From positions 1 through 28,472 of the IMG/VR virus record IMGVR_UViG_3300017767_000086: a stretch of DNA of 28,472 nucleotides; one strand, 5' to 3'. Under the pieces are notes generated by a model. That model made no database searches. It was not told the origin of the DNA and saw only the letters and a program-made list of their open reading frames with translations. Position 1 is the stretch's first letter; every line of letters starts with the position of its first letter. The DNA comes from a virus. Position numbers and translations under genes: made by a program. Positions 6,902 through 13,593 of this stretch are shown one piece after another.

Positions 6902-7075
6902 ATGCAGGATATAATACACTGGGCGATTATGTGCGTGGCAGGGCTGGCAAACATGCTGGCCGCTTACCTCGCCGCAACGCAATCAACCTTTGACCCTACC
7001 ATTATAGGCGTGGCTGGAATGTTTGGCCTAGCTTGCTTTTTATGGGGCGGGATTAAGACAATCCAAAACCTCTAA
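6902..7075 (+). CDS. Small two-helix membrane protein
   Basis: A 57-residue protein starting at ATG 6902 (AGGAG 8 bases upstream). Two hydrophobic segments, about residues 5-26 (HWAIMCVAGLANMLAAYLAA) and 33-51 (IIGVAGMFGLACFLWGG), are joined by a short polar loop with one acidic residue. This shape fits a hairpin membrane protein. Phage holins, superinfection-exclusion proteins and host membrane modifiers can all look like this. Its place in an early-type operon argues against a classical holin. I cannot assign a family. Confidence 0.7.
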   Translation: MQDIIHWAIMCVAGLANMLAAYLAATQSTFDPTIIGVAGMFGLACFLWGGIKTIQNL

Positions 7076-7078
7076 TAT

Positions 7079-7144
7079 GTGGGGCGCAAGCCTCACCTTT
7101 TCGCGTGCAAAATTAGTTGCATGCAACTTTTTCAGGAGAAAATT
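7079..7144 (+). promoter_or_regulatory. Hairpin/palindrome/ribosome-site cassette 4
   Basis: GTGGGGC (7079-7085), GCAA, GCCTCAC (7090-7096) form a 7-bp stem with one G-T pair. The regulatory palindrome follows at 7114-7129 as TAGTT-GCATGC-AACTT, with a self-complementary core. Then come TTTT and CAGGAG. Confidence 0.75.
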
Positions 7145-8161
7145 ATGAGACTATCAACAGCTATGAATATCATCAAAGCATCATGCACCGACCAATGGTC
7201 AGCACATGGCGGTCAATACGTCACCTGCTATCTAGAAGGTAGCGCAGGCGGCGGGAAAACCAGCGCGGTGCGGCAAGTCGCGGATGATTTGGGCGCGGTG
7301 TTTATCGACCAACGCCTGACTGACCGTGACTTCACCGAAGTGTCGGGCTGGCGTATCCCCAACGCTGACAACAGCGCGATGATACACCTGACACCTGACT
7401 GGTTCGACTTTGACCCAGCCAAAAAATATGTTCTGTTCTTTGACGAATTGCCACAGGCACCCGTCACTAATCAGAACATTGCGGCGCAGATTATCAACGA
7501 GCGGTCACTGGGCGGTCATATCCTGCCGGACAATGTCGCTATCGTATGCGCTGGCAATCCAGCAAAAGATAGGGCTGGCACCAACACCATGCCGACCCAT
7601 CTGCGCGACAGGTTGACGTTTTTGCCTATTGAAAGCGACCTCGAAGACGTTGTCGGATATTTCGCGGCGAATAACCGCGACCCGCTTGTCATTGGCTACC
7701 TACGCGCACGGCCTGACAATCTGCACAAGTTTGACCGCGATGCAAAAGCATGCCCTAGCCCTCGAAGCTGGGACAAGGTCAGCACATTGCTGGGCTTTAC
7801 CCTGCCCGATGGCGCGTTTCAACATGCTTTGTTTGGCACGGTTGGCGATGGGGTAGGCGCAGACTTTCTAGCCTATCGCAAGCTAACGACTAAAGCCCCT
7901 GCGATTGCTGATATTATCGCAGACCCAGATGGCACACCATTGCCGGAGGAAAGTGACGTATTGTATGCGCTATGCGCTGGCCTATCAGCTAGCCTAAAGC
8001 CCGACAATGCCACACCGATATGTGCATATCTCGACCGCATACCGCAAAAAGAAATGGTCGCCTTTGTGATGCGTGACGCTATCAATCGTGACGCAGACCT
8101 AAAGCAGGCCAAGGCGGTGCGTGACTGGGCTTTGAATGGCGGCGTTGACTTGTTCAACTAA
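7145..8161 (+). CDS. MoxR-family AAA+ ATPase
   Basis: A 338-residue ATPase. It has Walker A GSAGGGKT (about residues 32-39), Walker B VLFFDE (96-101), a sensor-1 Asn in CAGNP (138) and arginines in LRDRL (154/156) suited to be the arginine finger. MoxR-type enzymes work as hexameric chaperones that remodel a target, normally with a VWA-domain partner encoded next door. That is exactly the arrangement here, with the DUF2201-type gene starting 60 bases downstream. The start at 7145 follows CAGGAG at good spacing, and the longer in-frame start at 7079 is rejected because it would include cassette 4. The phage target is unknown: host complex remodelling or virion maturation are both possible. Confidence 0.9.
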   Translation: MRLSTAMNIIKASCTDQWSAHGGQYVTCYLEGSAGGGKTSAVRQVADDLGAVFIDQRLTDRDFTEVSGWRIPNADNSAMIHLTPDWFDFDPAKKYVLFFDELPQAPVTNQNIAAQIINERSLGGHILPDNVAIVCAGNPAKDRAGTNTMPTHLRDRLTFLPIESDLEDVVGYFAANNRDPLVIGYLRARPDNLHKFDRDAKACPSPRSWDKVSTLLGFTLPDGAFQHALFGTVGDGVGADFLAYRKLTTKAPAIADIIADPDGTPLPEESDVLYALCAGLSASLKPDNATPICAYLDRIPQKEMVAFVMRDAINRDADLKQAKAVRDWALNGGVDLFN

Positions 8162-8165
8162 AACT

Positions 8166-8221
8166 GTGGGGTTTCGCCACCCCACCTTTAAGTTTCATAT
8201 AACTTTTATCAGGAGAAAATT
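8166..8221 (+). promoter_or_regulatory. Hairpin/palindrome/ribosome-site cassette 5
   Basis: GTGGGGT (8166-8172) with ACCCCAC (8179-8185), loop TTCGCC, then CTTT. The exact palindrome AAGTT-TCATAT-AACTT lies at 8190-8205 and overlaps the run into ATCAGGAG. ATG is at 8222. Confidence 0.8.
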
Positions 8222-9352
8222 ATGGACACACAACTTAAAATTGCACGTTCACGGACGCAGGCACTTATCCGCGCGCCCTTTTATGGGGCCGTGCTTATGG
8301 GATTGCCTAGCGAAGAAGCTACAGGTCAGACCGAAACAATGGCGACCGATGGCAAGCGTGTGCTTTACGAAAGCGTATTCGTTGACGGGCTGACCGAAGA
8401 TGAATTGCTGTTCGTGAATTGTCACGAAGCATTGCACGTTGCATTTTGTCACCACCTACGCAGAGGCGAGCGCGATGCCAAGCTGTGGAACATTGCCACA
8501 GATTACGCAATCAATATCCTGCTTGCGGATGCCAGCATAGGTCACATGCCAGCGGGTGGATTGCTTAACCCAGACTATCGGGACATGAGCGCGGAGCGTA
8601 TCTATGACTTGCTCAGACAAGAGCAGGAGCAAAGCGGCACAAGCCCAGAACCTTGCCCGTGGGGTGAGGTTACTGAGCCGACCAATGACGATGGTTCGCC
8701 ATTGTCAGCGGAGCAGGTCGAAGCGATGGAAGCTGACATTTCTCAGCGGATTATCGCGGCGGCTGACAGGGTACGGGAAGCTGGCGGCGACTTGCCGAAT
8801 GCGATAAGCGACCTCATTGAGGAGTTGATGACCCCGAAGGTAGATTGGTGCGATGTACTGCGCCGATTTGCTGGCGGCGAACAGCCCGATGGCGTGACGT
8901 ATCAGCGTGTCAATCGCAAGCATTTCCACCACGGGCGCATGATTATGCCCAGCATTGACCGTATTGGATGCGGCAATATCGTGGTCGGGATTGATAGTAG
9001 TGCATCACTGAGCCAGAGCGAACTGACACAGTTTGTCAGTGAACTCAACGCTGTGACCGAAGAACTGTCACCGGAAAGCGTGACCGTGATTGTCTGCGAC
9101 ACACGGGTGCGCGAGGTACACCACTTTGGGCAGGGCGACATCATTGATGCGCTAGACGTAAAGGGCAGGGGCGGCACACGGATTGCCCCTGTGTTTGAGT
9201 ACATTGACGAGCATGGTCTGGATGTTGATAGCTTTATTTACTTCACCGACTTGTACGTTAATGACTTCCCAGCACCGCCCAGCTTTCCCACGCTATGGGT
9301 TAGCACAGGCAAGGATGACGCGCCTTTTGGCGAGGTCGTCAAGCTAGACTAA
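8222..9352 (+). CDS. Metallopeptidase-like plus VWA-like protein (DUF2201 type), MoxR partner
   Basis: A 376-residue two-domain protein. The N-terminal part has a zincin-type HEALH (about residues 68-72) with a following WNIATDYAIN whose Asp94 may be a further metal ligand. The C-terminal part is a VWA-like domain with a MIDAS pattern: D258-S-S260-A-S262, Thr319 in GRGGTR and Asp343 in FTDLY. This order (peptidase-like domain, then VWA-like domain) and the adjacent MoxR ATPase are characteristic of DUF2201 partners. Likely role: the ATPase moves or loads this protein onto a target in the cytoplasm. Whether it cleaves protein is unknown, though the HExxH residues are intact. Confidence 0.88.
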   Translation: MDTQLKIARSRTQALIRAPFYGAVLMGLPSEEATGQTETMATDGKRVLYESVFVDGLTEDELLFVNCHEALHVAFCHHLRRGERDAKLWNIATDYAINILLADASIGHMPAGGLLNPDYRDMSAERIYDLLRQEQEQSGTSPEPCPWGEVTEPTNDDGSPLSAEQVEAMEADISQRIIAAADRVREAGGDLPNAISDLIEELMTPKVDWCDVLRRFAGGEQPDGVTYQRVNRKHFHHGRMIMPSIDRIGCGNIVVGIDSSASLSQSELTQFVSELNAVTEELSPESVTVIVCDTRVREVHHFGQGDIIDALDVKGRGGTRIAPVFEYIDEHGLDVDSFIYFTDLYVNDFPAPPSFPTLWVSTGKDDAPFGEVVKLD

Positions 9353-9353
9353 T

Positions 9354-9412
9354 GTGGGGGGCGCAAGCCCCCTACCTTTAAGTTTCATCTAACTTTTTAT
9401 CAGGAGAAAATT
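9354..9412 (+). promoter_or_regulatory. Hairpin/palindrome/ribosome-site cassette 6
   Basis: GGGGGC (9357-9362), GCAA, GCCCCC (9367-9372), extended by G54-C75, T55-A74 and a G-T pair at the base. Then CTTT, the exact palindrome AAGTT-TCATCT-AACTT (9380-9395), TTTATCAGGAG and ATG at 9413. Confidence 0.8.
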
Positions 9413-10357
9413 ATGGATGATTTACAAAAAATATACACACCTCATGTTCGTGAGGAGATAACACGGATGCGTAAGGTTTACGGCATACCCCATGCTGTCA
9501 TGGATGTTTTATCCAAGCAGGGGTTGCGCGGTGTTCGCTGGTCAAGCGATGCACAGGTGGAGAATTTCCACGACTATCTAGAAAGCGAGTACGGCGACAA
9601 CTTTGCCGATGCCACACTTGGGTATGTTAGTGGTCTGATGCACCAGATTAGCACCGCGCGAACACGAGTGCAGAACATTACCACGGCAGGAAGATTTGAG
9701 GCTTCTCAGCGACCACTAATGGAAGACTACTTAGCTGACAATCTCAAAGCCTTGGAAAACTATTGGGACAAAATGTTTTCTCGTACAAAATGTGCGACAT
9801 ACCAAACGCATCGTGACAACTATATGGGCGACAGGGTTTTGTTCGCCGCTGGCACGGGTGCCTTCAATAGTGCCGTGCAAAGGAACCATGTTGAACGGCT
9901 TGATGAATTGAAGCGATGGCACAGTAGCGAAAATGGCGAAACAGAAGTTGTTGAAGAATGCCAAGGCCACTACAGCACCATCAAAGTTTTTAGAAACGAT
10001 AGCGACAAGGTTGTTAGCACAGGCTGTATCGTGAAGGTTGGTCACGACTGGAAGTATCGTCAAGAACGAGACATGCACAGTGTTGTTGTTAACAGCAAGA
10101 ACTACCTTGTCACACACTGCCGTAAGGTAGACCATCCTTACGTCGATGAGCCAGACCGCGATTGCTACAAGGCTCATATTGTCGGGGTCAATAAGAAAGA
10201 AATCGACTATCAGGTCGGGCATCTTGTTGTCCACAAAGGTCACAGCAAGGTAACCAAGGCTTTCAGCGCAGGTAATGGCGGCGCAAAGACTGCCAGCCAG
10301 CTACTTGACCGCAGACTTAGAAAGTCGGTTGTCGATACGTTGATGGACAATCTCTAA
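9413..10357 (+). CDS. Unknown 314-residue protein
   Basis: I do not recognise this protein. Residues 1-140 look mainly helical and charged (YTPHVREEITRMRKVYGI, LKALENYWDKMFSR). Residues 150-280 look beta-rich with many His, Cys and Asp (ECQGHYSTIKVF, YLVTHCRKVDHPYVDEPDRD). The tail is basic (LDRRLRKSVVDTLMDNL). The His/Cys content could reflect metal binding, but no standard zinc-finger spacing is present. The start has CAGGAG at ideal spacing and the gene sits directly after the MoxR/VWA pair, so it may be a substrate or third component of that complex. That is only guilt by association. Confidence 0.82.
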   Translation: MDDLQKIYTPHVREEITRMRKVYGIPHAVMDVLSKQGLRGVRWSSDAQVENFHDYLESEYGDNFADATLGYVSGLMHQISTARTRVQNITTAGRFEASQRPLMEDYLADNLKALENYWDKMFSRTKCATYQTHRDNYMGDRVLFAAGTGAFNSAVQRNHVERLDELKRWHSSENGETEVVEECQGHYSTIKVFRNDSDKVVSTGCIVKVGHDWKYRQERDMHSVVVNSKNYLVTHCRKVDHPYVDEPDRDCYKAHIVGVNKKEIDYQVGHLVVHKGHSKVTKAFSAGNGGAKTASQLLDRRLRKSVVDTLMDNL

Positions 10358-10360
10358 TAT

Positions 10361-10410
10361 GTGGGGGGTGAAAGCCCCCCCACCTTTTCAACTAAATCAG
10401 GAGAAAGATT
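10361..10410 (+). promoter_or_regulatory. Hairpin/ribosome-site cassette 7
   Basis: GTGGGGGG (10361-10368) pairs with CCCCCCAC (10376-10383) around a seven-base loop, followed by CTTTT and AATCAGGAG. The palindrome is absent here: only CAACTAA remains in its place. Confidence 0.72.
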
Positions 10411-10626
10411 ATGACGGATGAAATTTGGCTGTCCGAAAGTTACTACACCATCACACAGAAAAAACAGGTGGATGACTGTGACTATGGCAAAGGTACAGAG
10501 TTTCGCTTTGAACACGAAGGCAAGACGCTGGCTATTGCAATCTATACTGCGCGACAAAAAGACTGCGTAGGAGAGGCCGTTCTGTCTGTGCTTGATGTCA
10601 CGGATGAATACAACGATGGATACTAA
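10411..10626 (+). CDS. Small acidic unknown protein
   Basis: A 71-residue acidic protein, probably one small beta-rich domain (GTEFRFEHEGKTLAIAIY). It has no recognisable motif and two cysteines. The ribosome site is CAGGAG with good spacing. It lies between cassettes 7 and 8. Size and position suit a host-interaction protein, but nothing in the sequence shows a function. Confidence 0.7.
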   Translation: MTDEIWLSESYYTITQKKQVDDCDYGKGTEFRFEHEGKTLAIAIYTARQKDCVGEAVLSVLDVTDEYNDGY

Positions 10627-10627
10627 C

Positions 10628-10686
10628 GTGGGGGGCGCAAGCCCCCTGCCTTTTTGTTACATATAACTTTTTATCAGGAGAATGTT
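10628..10686 (+). promoter_or_regulatory. Hairpin/palindrome/ribosome-site cassette 8
   Basis: GGGGGC (10631-10636), GCAA, GCCCCC (10641-10646), then CCTTTTT, the most terminator-like tail of the set. The palindrome is TTGTT-ACATAT-AACTT (10654-10669), followed by TTTATCAGGAG and ATG at 10687. Confidence 0.78.
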
Positions 10687-10947
10687 ATGACTAACAACGA
10701 TAAGACAGGCAAAACAATTCCAAGCAAACAAATACGCGCTTGGTTGTCAAAAAATCAGGACATTGTTGAAGATGCTTTCTACGGCGATGTCGGTGACCAC
10801 TGCTCTCGGTATGAAATTTACTTTGGCGACAACATCGACTTAGAAAAGCTGATTGAATATCGGTGCAAATACACACTGAGAGAAGACACAGCCAGCGACA
10901 TAATTGAAAAGCTCAAAATGATTGACCTTGCTAGGTCAGACTTTTAA
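10687..10947 (+). CDS. Small unknown protein
   Basis: An 86-residue charged soluble protein starting at ATG 10687 (an upstream in-frame start at 10654 lies inside cassette 8 and is rejected). It is predicted helical at both ends (KQIRAWLSKNQDIVEDAF and ASDIIEKLKMIDLA). No motif is recognised. It is the last gene of the cassette series: the next gene follows after only 14 bases with no hairpin. Confidence 0.72.
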   Translation: MTNNDKTGKTIPSKQIRAWLSKNQDIVEDAFYGDVGDHCSRYEIYFGDNIDLEKLIEYRCKYTLREDTASDIIEKLKMIDLARSDF

Positions 10948-10961
10948 GGGGGGAAAATATT

Positions 10962-11129
10962 ATGAATAAAATTGGAAATCTTTTGTGCGGCCTAACCTTC
11001 ATTGGCATGGGCGCACTGTATGCACGGGCGGCAATAGACCATTGGCTACCCCACGCAATCGGTTTAGTATTTTTGTTGGCTGGGATGTCATTTATTTACA
11101 GAGCGATTAATAGGTGGATTGATGGTTGA
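10962..11129 (+). CDS. Small two-helix membrane protein
   Basis: A 55-residue ORF starting at ATG 10962 after a purine-rich GGGGGGAAAA site. Two hydrophobic segments are visible, about residues 5-21 (GNLLCGLTFIGMGALYA) and 31-48 (HAIGLVFLLAGMSFIYRA), with a basic C-terminus (RAINRWIDG). It overlaps the next gene by 8 bases, a sign of real coupled translation. A membrane role such as exclusion or envelope modification is possible. No family is recognised. Confidence 0.65.
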   Translation: MNKIGNLLCGLTFIGMGALYARAAIDHWLPHAIGLVFLLAGMSFIYRAINRWIDG

Positions 11130-11343
11130 GAACTTTGAAAACCTTTTGGAAGCATATCGCAACGAGTGTCGGGCGGCAGGCTTGCAACCACAATCAATCG
11201 CCAACGCAGATGTTGATGTTTTTACAGGCGACTATTTCTTAGAAGATGCTGATGGCAATGTTGTTTGTTGTCTGTCTAAGGATGCTGTTGTCGTGTCAAT
11301 CTTTCATTACACGGAGATAAGAAATGACCGCCAAGAGAATTAA
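11122..11343 (+). CDS. Small acidic unknown protein
   Basis: A 73-residue protein. ATG 11122 is chosen over the TTG one codon earlier because AGGTGG lies at a suitable distance. It has an N-terminal helix (ENLLEAYRNECRAAGL) and a beta-like part (DYFLEDADGNVVCCLSKDAVVVS). It overlaps the preceding gene by 8 bases and the following one by 20 bases. No function is visible. Confidence 0.65.
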   Translation: MVENFENLLEAYRNECRAAGLQPQSIANADVDVFTGDYFLEDADGNVVCCLSKDAVVVSIFHYTEIRNDRQEN

Positions 11344-11521
11344 AACCAACCGCGAATATATTGTTACAAAAATATCTGGAGATGAACGCACCCGCTTTCT
11401 GGTCGATGCAGAAAGTATGCACGGGTTGTCCGATGGGTGTGCCTTTGTTACAAGAAACCACCCTACGGCTGAACAAGTTTATCAAACCAGCCTGTCAGCA
11501 GAATATATATTAACGGAATAA
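11324..11521 (+). CDS. Small unknown protein at operon end
   Basis: A 65-residue protein with a basic N-terminus (TAKRIKTNREYIVTK). ATG 11324 has GGAGATAAGAA immediately upstream. It is the final gene before the structured spacer and intrinsic terminator. It reads like a small beta domain. No family is recognised. Confidence 0.65.
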   Translation: MTAKRIKTNREYIVTKISGDERTRFLVDAESMHGLSDGCAFVTRNHPTAEQVYQTSLSAEYILTE

Positions 11522-11608
11522 GCTGGCTATCCTGAGCGCGCATCGGGGCGCGTCGAGATGTGTGGTGTGCCAGCGTTTGTTTCATGCACCATACGTCACC
11601 CGAACCAA
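11522..11608 (+). ncRNA. Candidate structured RNA in the operon 3' end
   Basis: GCTGGC (11522-11527) can pair with GCCAGC (11569-11574), enclosing an inner hairpin CGCGC (11537-11541) with GCGCG (11548-11552). The outer stem begins immediately after the stop codon at 11519-11521 and the region ends in an intrinsic terminator. No ORF is present. It could be a 3' UTR element or a processed small RNA. Only pairing supports this. Confidence 0.35.
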
Positions 11609-11642
11609 CCCCCTGCTATTAATTTAGCGGGGGGTTTTTTTT
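11609..11642 (+). terminator. Strong rho-independent terminator of the plus-strand operon
   Basis: CCCCCTGCT (11609-11617) pairs with AGCGGGGGG (11626-11634), nine pairs with one G-T, followed by eight T. It ends rightward transcription before the convergent primase-helicase gene. Read from the other strand it has no good T-run, so it is one-way. Confidence 0.92.
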
Positions 11643-11656
11643 GTTACATATAACTT
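11641..11656. promoter_or_regulatory. Palindrome between convergent genes
   Basis: TTGTT-ACATAT-AACTT is identical in core and flank (TTTTTA) to the copy in cassette 8, but it sits after the terminator and ends beside the primase-helicase stop codon. There is no ribosome site or start here, so the element is not just part of a translation leader. Confidence 0.55.
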
Positions 11657-11657
11657 T

Positions 11658-13427
11658 TTAGAACGGATAATTTGTGTTGTAACTTCGGTCGGACGATTGC
11701 GACAAGAAAGGGTCGTATGTTTTCTCAGAGTAGGTGGACGTAGTTTTATCATAACGTAAGTCAGTCCGACCCTGTCTGCCGACCCAGCTAAACCTGCACT
11801 TCCAAACTATCACACTTGATATATCGCTTTCAGGGTCATTTCGGTGAACAGTCAACCCGACATCGGCCTTTGCATAGAACGCCGCCGAACCAGAAATATC
11901 ATGGCCTGTCGGCACTGGTATGGTTCCATCAGCCAGTCGCTTCATCTTTGCTGGGTGTGCCACGAACCAGATGTGTACGTCATGTGCTTGTGCAAACACG
12001 CGCAACTTGGTCAGCATCTCGCTAACCCAGTCAGTCTCAGACATGGAGCGGTCACGTTCGATGTAATTATAAGGGTCAATCACTGCGCCCCGAATACCAT
12101 AACGCAACACCGCCGCTTTGATGCGCGAGATGATGTGGTCGATAGTGCATAACGAACCATCAGCCTGATACACAAAACAGAAATTGTTAGATATAAATTT
12201 TTTGGCATCATCCAATTCATCGTGCGTCATGCGTGGCGTTACCCCGTCAAAGAAAGGCTTGCGTAGGTACTTACTTGCTAGCTTGCTTATGTGAAGGCTC
12301 GGCTCGTTCTCAAACGAGCATATCGCAAACTTCCAGTCCCTGCTCTCAGCTAGGTTAACCATAAGCTGGTCGATGAACTCCGACTTACCCGATGAGGGTA
12401 TGCCAGTGACAACCGTTAGCTGTCCCTCGCGGATAGTGTACAACTCGTCCACATTTTTGTAGCCAGTCGTTTCACCCTGCCCCAGCCCGTGAGCGTATAT
12501 CTCATCAACGTGCTGGAAAAAATGGTCGGGGTCATACAGACCAGAGATTGGGAGCGGCTTTGCGCCTTCAACCAGTCCGACGACCCCGTCAATCCCGTGT
12601 TCACACAGGACATCGTTTGCATCCTTACAGTCTTCTGGGTAGCTAACGACAAAGACCTTGTCTTTTCCCAGTCGCCTAGACAACTCTTCGGCAGTCGCTT
12701 CACCCGCTGGGTCTGCATCACAGGCAATTACAATGCGGTCTAGCCCCTCGATTACTTCCTTGTTGTCCCACAGATACTGAAACTTTTTATCATCAGTCGG
12801 GTCAACCTTGCCATCGACTACCTTGTTCACTGCCCCATTGGGTATGGAGACACTTGCAATACCTGCTTCAGCGAATGCAAGGCAATCCATTTCGCCTTCA
12901 CAGATAACGAGCGTGTCGCCTTCAAACTTGTGCATACCAAAAAAGTTTTTGGGACTGCCCACGCAAGCAAAGTTTTTACTTTCAATACTGCGTATCTTAT
13001 AGGCGGTGGGGAATTTGTCAGAAAAGTTAGGGAAAGCTAGACAGTCCTGCGTAGCCCCGGCCCCCGGTAGGAAATGTCGTATGGCCTGAACTCCAAACTT
13101 TTCTGCTGTCTCTCTGCCAATCTTCCTCAATTCAAGCCACTCAACTGCCGCATCGTCCAATGGTTTTAATAGCAACTCAGGTGATTTGGATTTGGCTGGC
13201 TCAAATGGCGATGGCTTTAGGTGCTTCTCGACTGTGAACGCACCGTCCACCCCACAATGCCAACACTTGTAACGTACATCGTTGTCGAGTATCTCGACTG
13301 ACATTGACCTGTCTTTGTTTTTCTTTCGCTGACCACTGCAATGTGGGCATACTATTCTGTGTTGACCAACCCGCAGACCCTTAACGGCTTGCATAACTGG
13401 CTCTTGTTCGCTTGAATTATCTGTCAT
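11658..13427 (-). CDS. Bifunctional DNA primase-helicase (T7 gp4 / Twinkle type)
   Basis: A 589-residue replication protein. It has an N-terminal zinc finger (Cys27, Cys30, Cys55, Cys58), a TOPRIM primase domain (EGE at 177-179 with Asp181, then DAD at 237-239), and a C-terminal RecA-fold helicase with Walker A GIPSSGKS (342-349), Glu373 in SFENE and Walker B VID (449-451). It would prime lagging-strand synthesis and unwind the fork as a ring. I chose ATG 13427 because GGGAG lies 8 bases upstream and it gives MTDNSSEQEP. The open frame reaches 13484. It is separated from the upstream RusA gene pair by a repeat array. No DNA polymerase gene is in the window. Confidence 0.95.
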   Translation of the reverse strand: MTDNSSEQEPVMQAVKGLRVGQHRIVCPHCSGQRKKNKDRSMSVEILDNDVRYKCWHCGVDGAFTVEKHLKPSPFEPAKSKSPELLLKPLDDAAVEWLELRKIGRETAEKFGVQAIRHFLPGAGATQDCLAFPNFSDKFPTAYKIRSIESKNFACVGSPKNFFGMHKFEGDTLVICEGEMDCLAFAEAGIASVSIPNGAVNKVVDGKVDPTDDKKFQYLWDNKEVIEGLDRIVIACDADPAGEATAEELSRRLGKDKVFVVSYPEDCKDANDVLCEHGIDGVVGLVEGAKPLPISGLYDPDHFFQHVDEIYAHGLGQGETTGYKNVDELYTIREGQLTVVTGIPSSGKSEFIDQLMVNLAESRDWKFAICSFENEPSLHISKLASKYLRKPFFDGVTPRMTHDELDDAKKFISNNFCFVYQADGSLCTIDHIISRIKAAVLRYGIRGAVIDPYNYIERDRSMSETDWVSEMLTKLRVFAQAHDVHIWFVAHPAKMKRLADGTIPVPTGHDISGSAAFYAKADVGLTVHRNDPESDISSVIVWKCRFSWVGRQGRTDLRYDKTTSTYSEKTYDPFLSQSSDRSYNTNYPF

Positions 13428-13492
13428 GTTAAACGCTCCCATGCTCAACACGACCAGTGTATTTCGATTTGGGGCGAGGGTCAAAAAAAGAA

Positions 13493-13508
13493 AAGTTATG
13501 GGTAACTT
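13493..13508. promoter_or_regulatory. Exact AAGTT-N6-AACTT palindrome next to iteron array B
   Basis: AAGTT-ATGGGT-AACTT lies 66 bp upstream of the primase-helicase start and four bases from the first CTAATAA repeat, as expected for two control elements sharing one regulatory region. Confidence 0.6.
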
Positions 13509-13511
13509 ATT

Positions 13512-13590
13512 CTAATAATTCTATGTGCTAATAATTAGTTTTATTAATAATTATTATTTATTCTAATAAATATAATTATAACTAATAATA
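13512..13590. repeat. Iteron-like array B: five CTAATAA-type repeats
   Basis: Units begin at 13512, 13528, 13544 (first base T), 13563 and 13582, with steps of 16, 16, 19 and 19. The 13528 copy is the palindrome CTAATAATTAG and the 13563 copy is CTAATAAATATA, both identical to copies in array A. The array starts 85 bp upstream of the primase-helicase ATG. It lies in a 166-bp spacer with no gene. Confidence 0.78.
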
Positions 13591-13593
13591 ATA

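Noticed and set aside
9731-10243. 170-codon minus-strand ORF opposite the 314-aa gene
   Set aside because: It is antisense to a gene with a strong ribosome site and cassette, has no ribosome site of its own, and its composition is that of a shadow frame.
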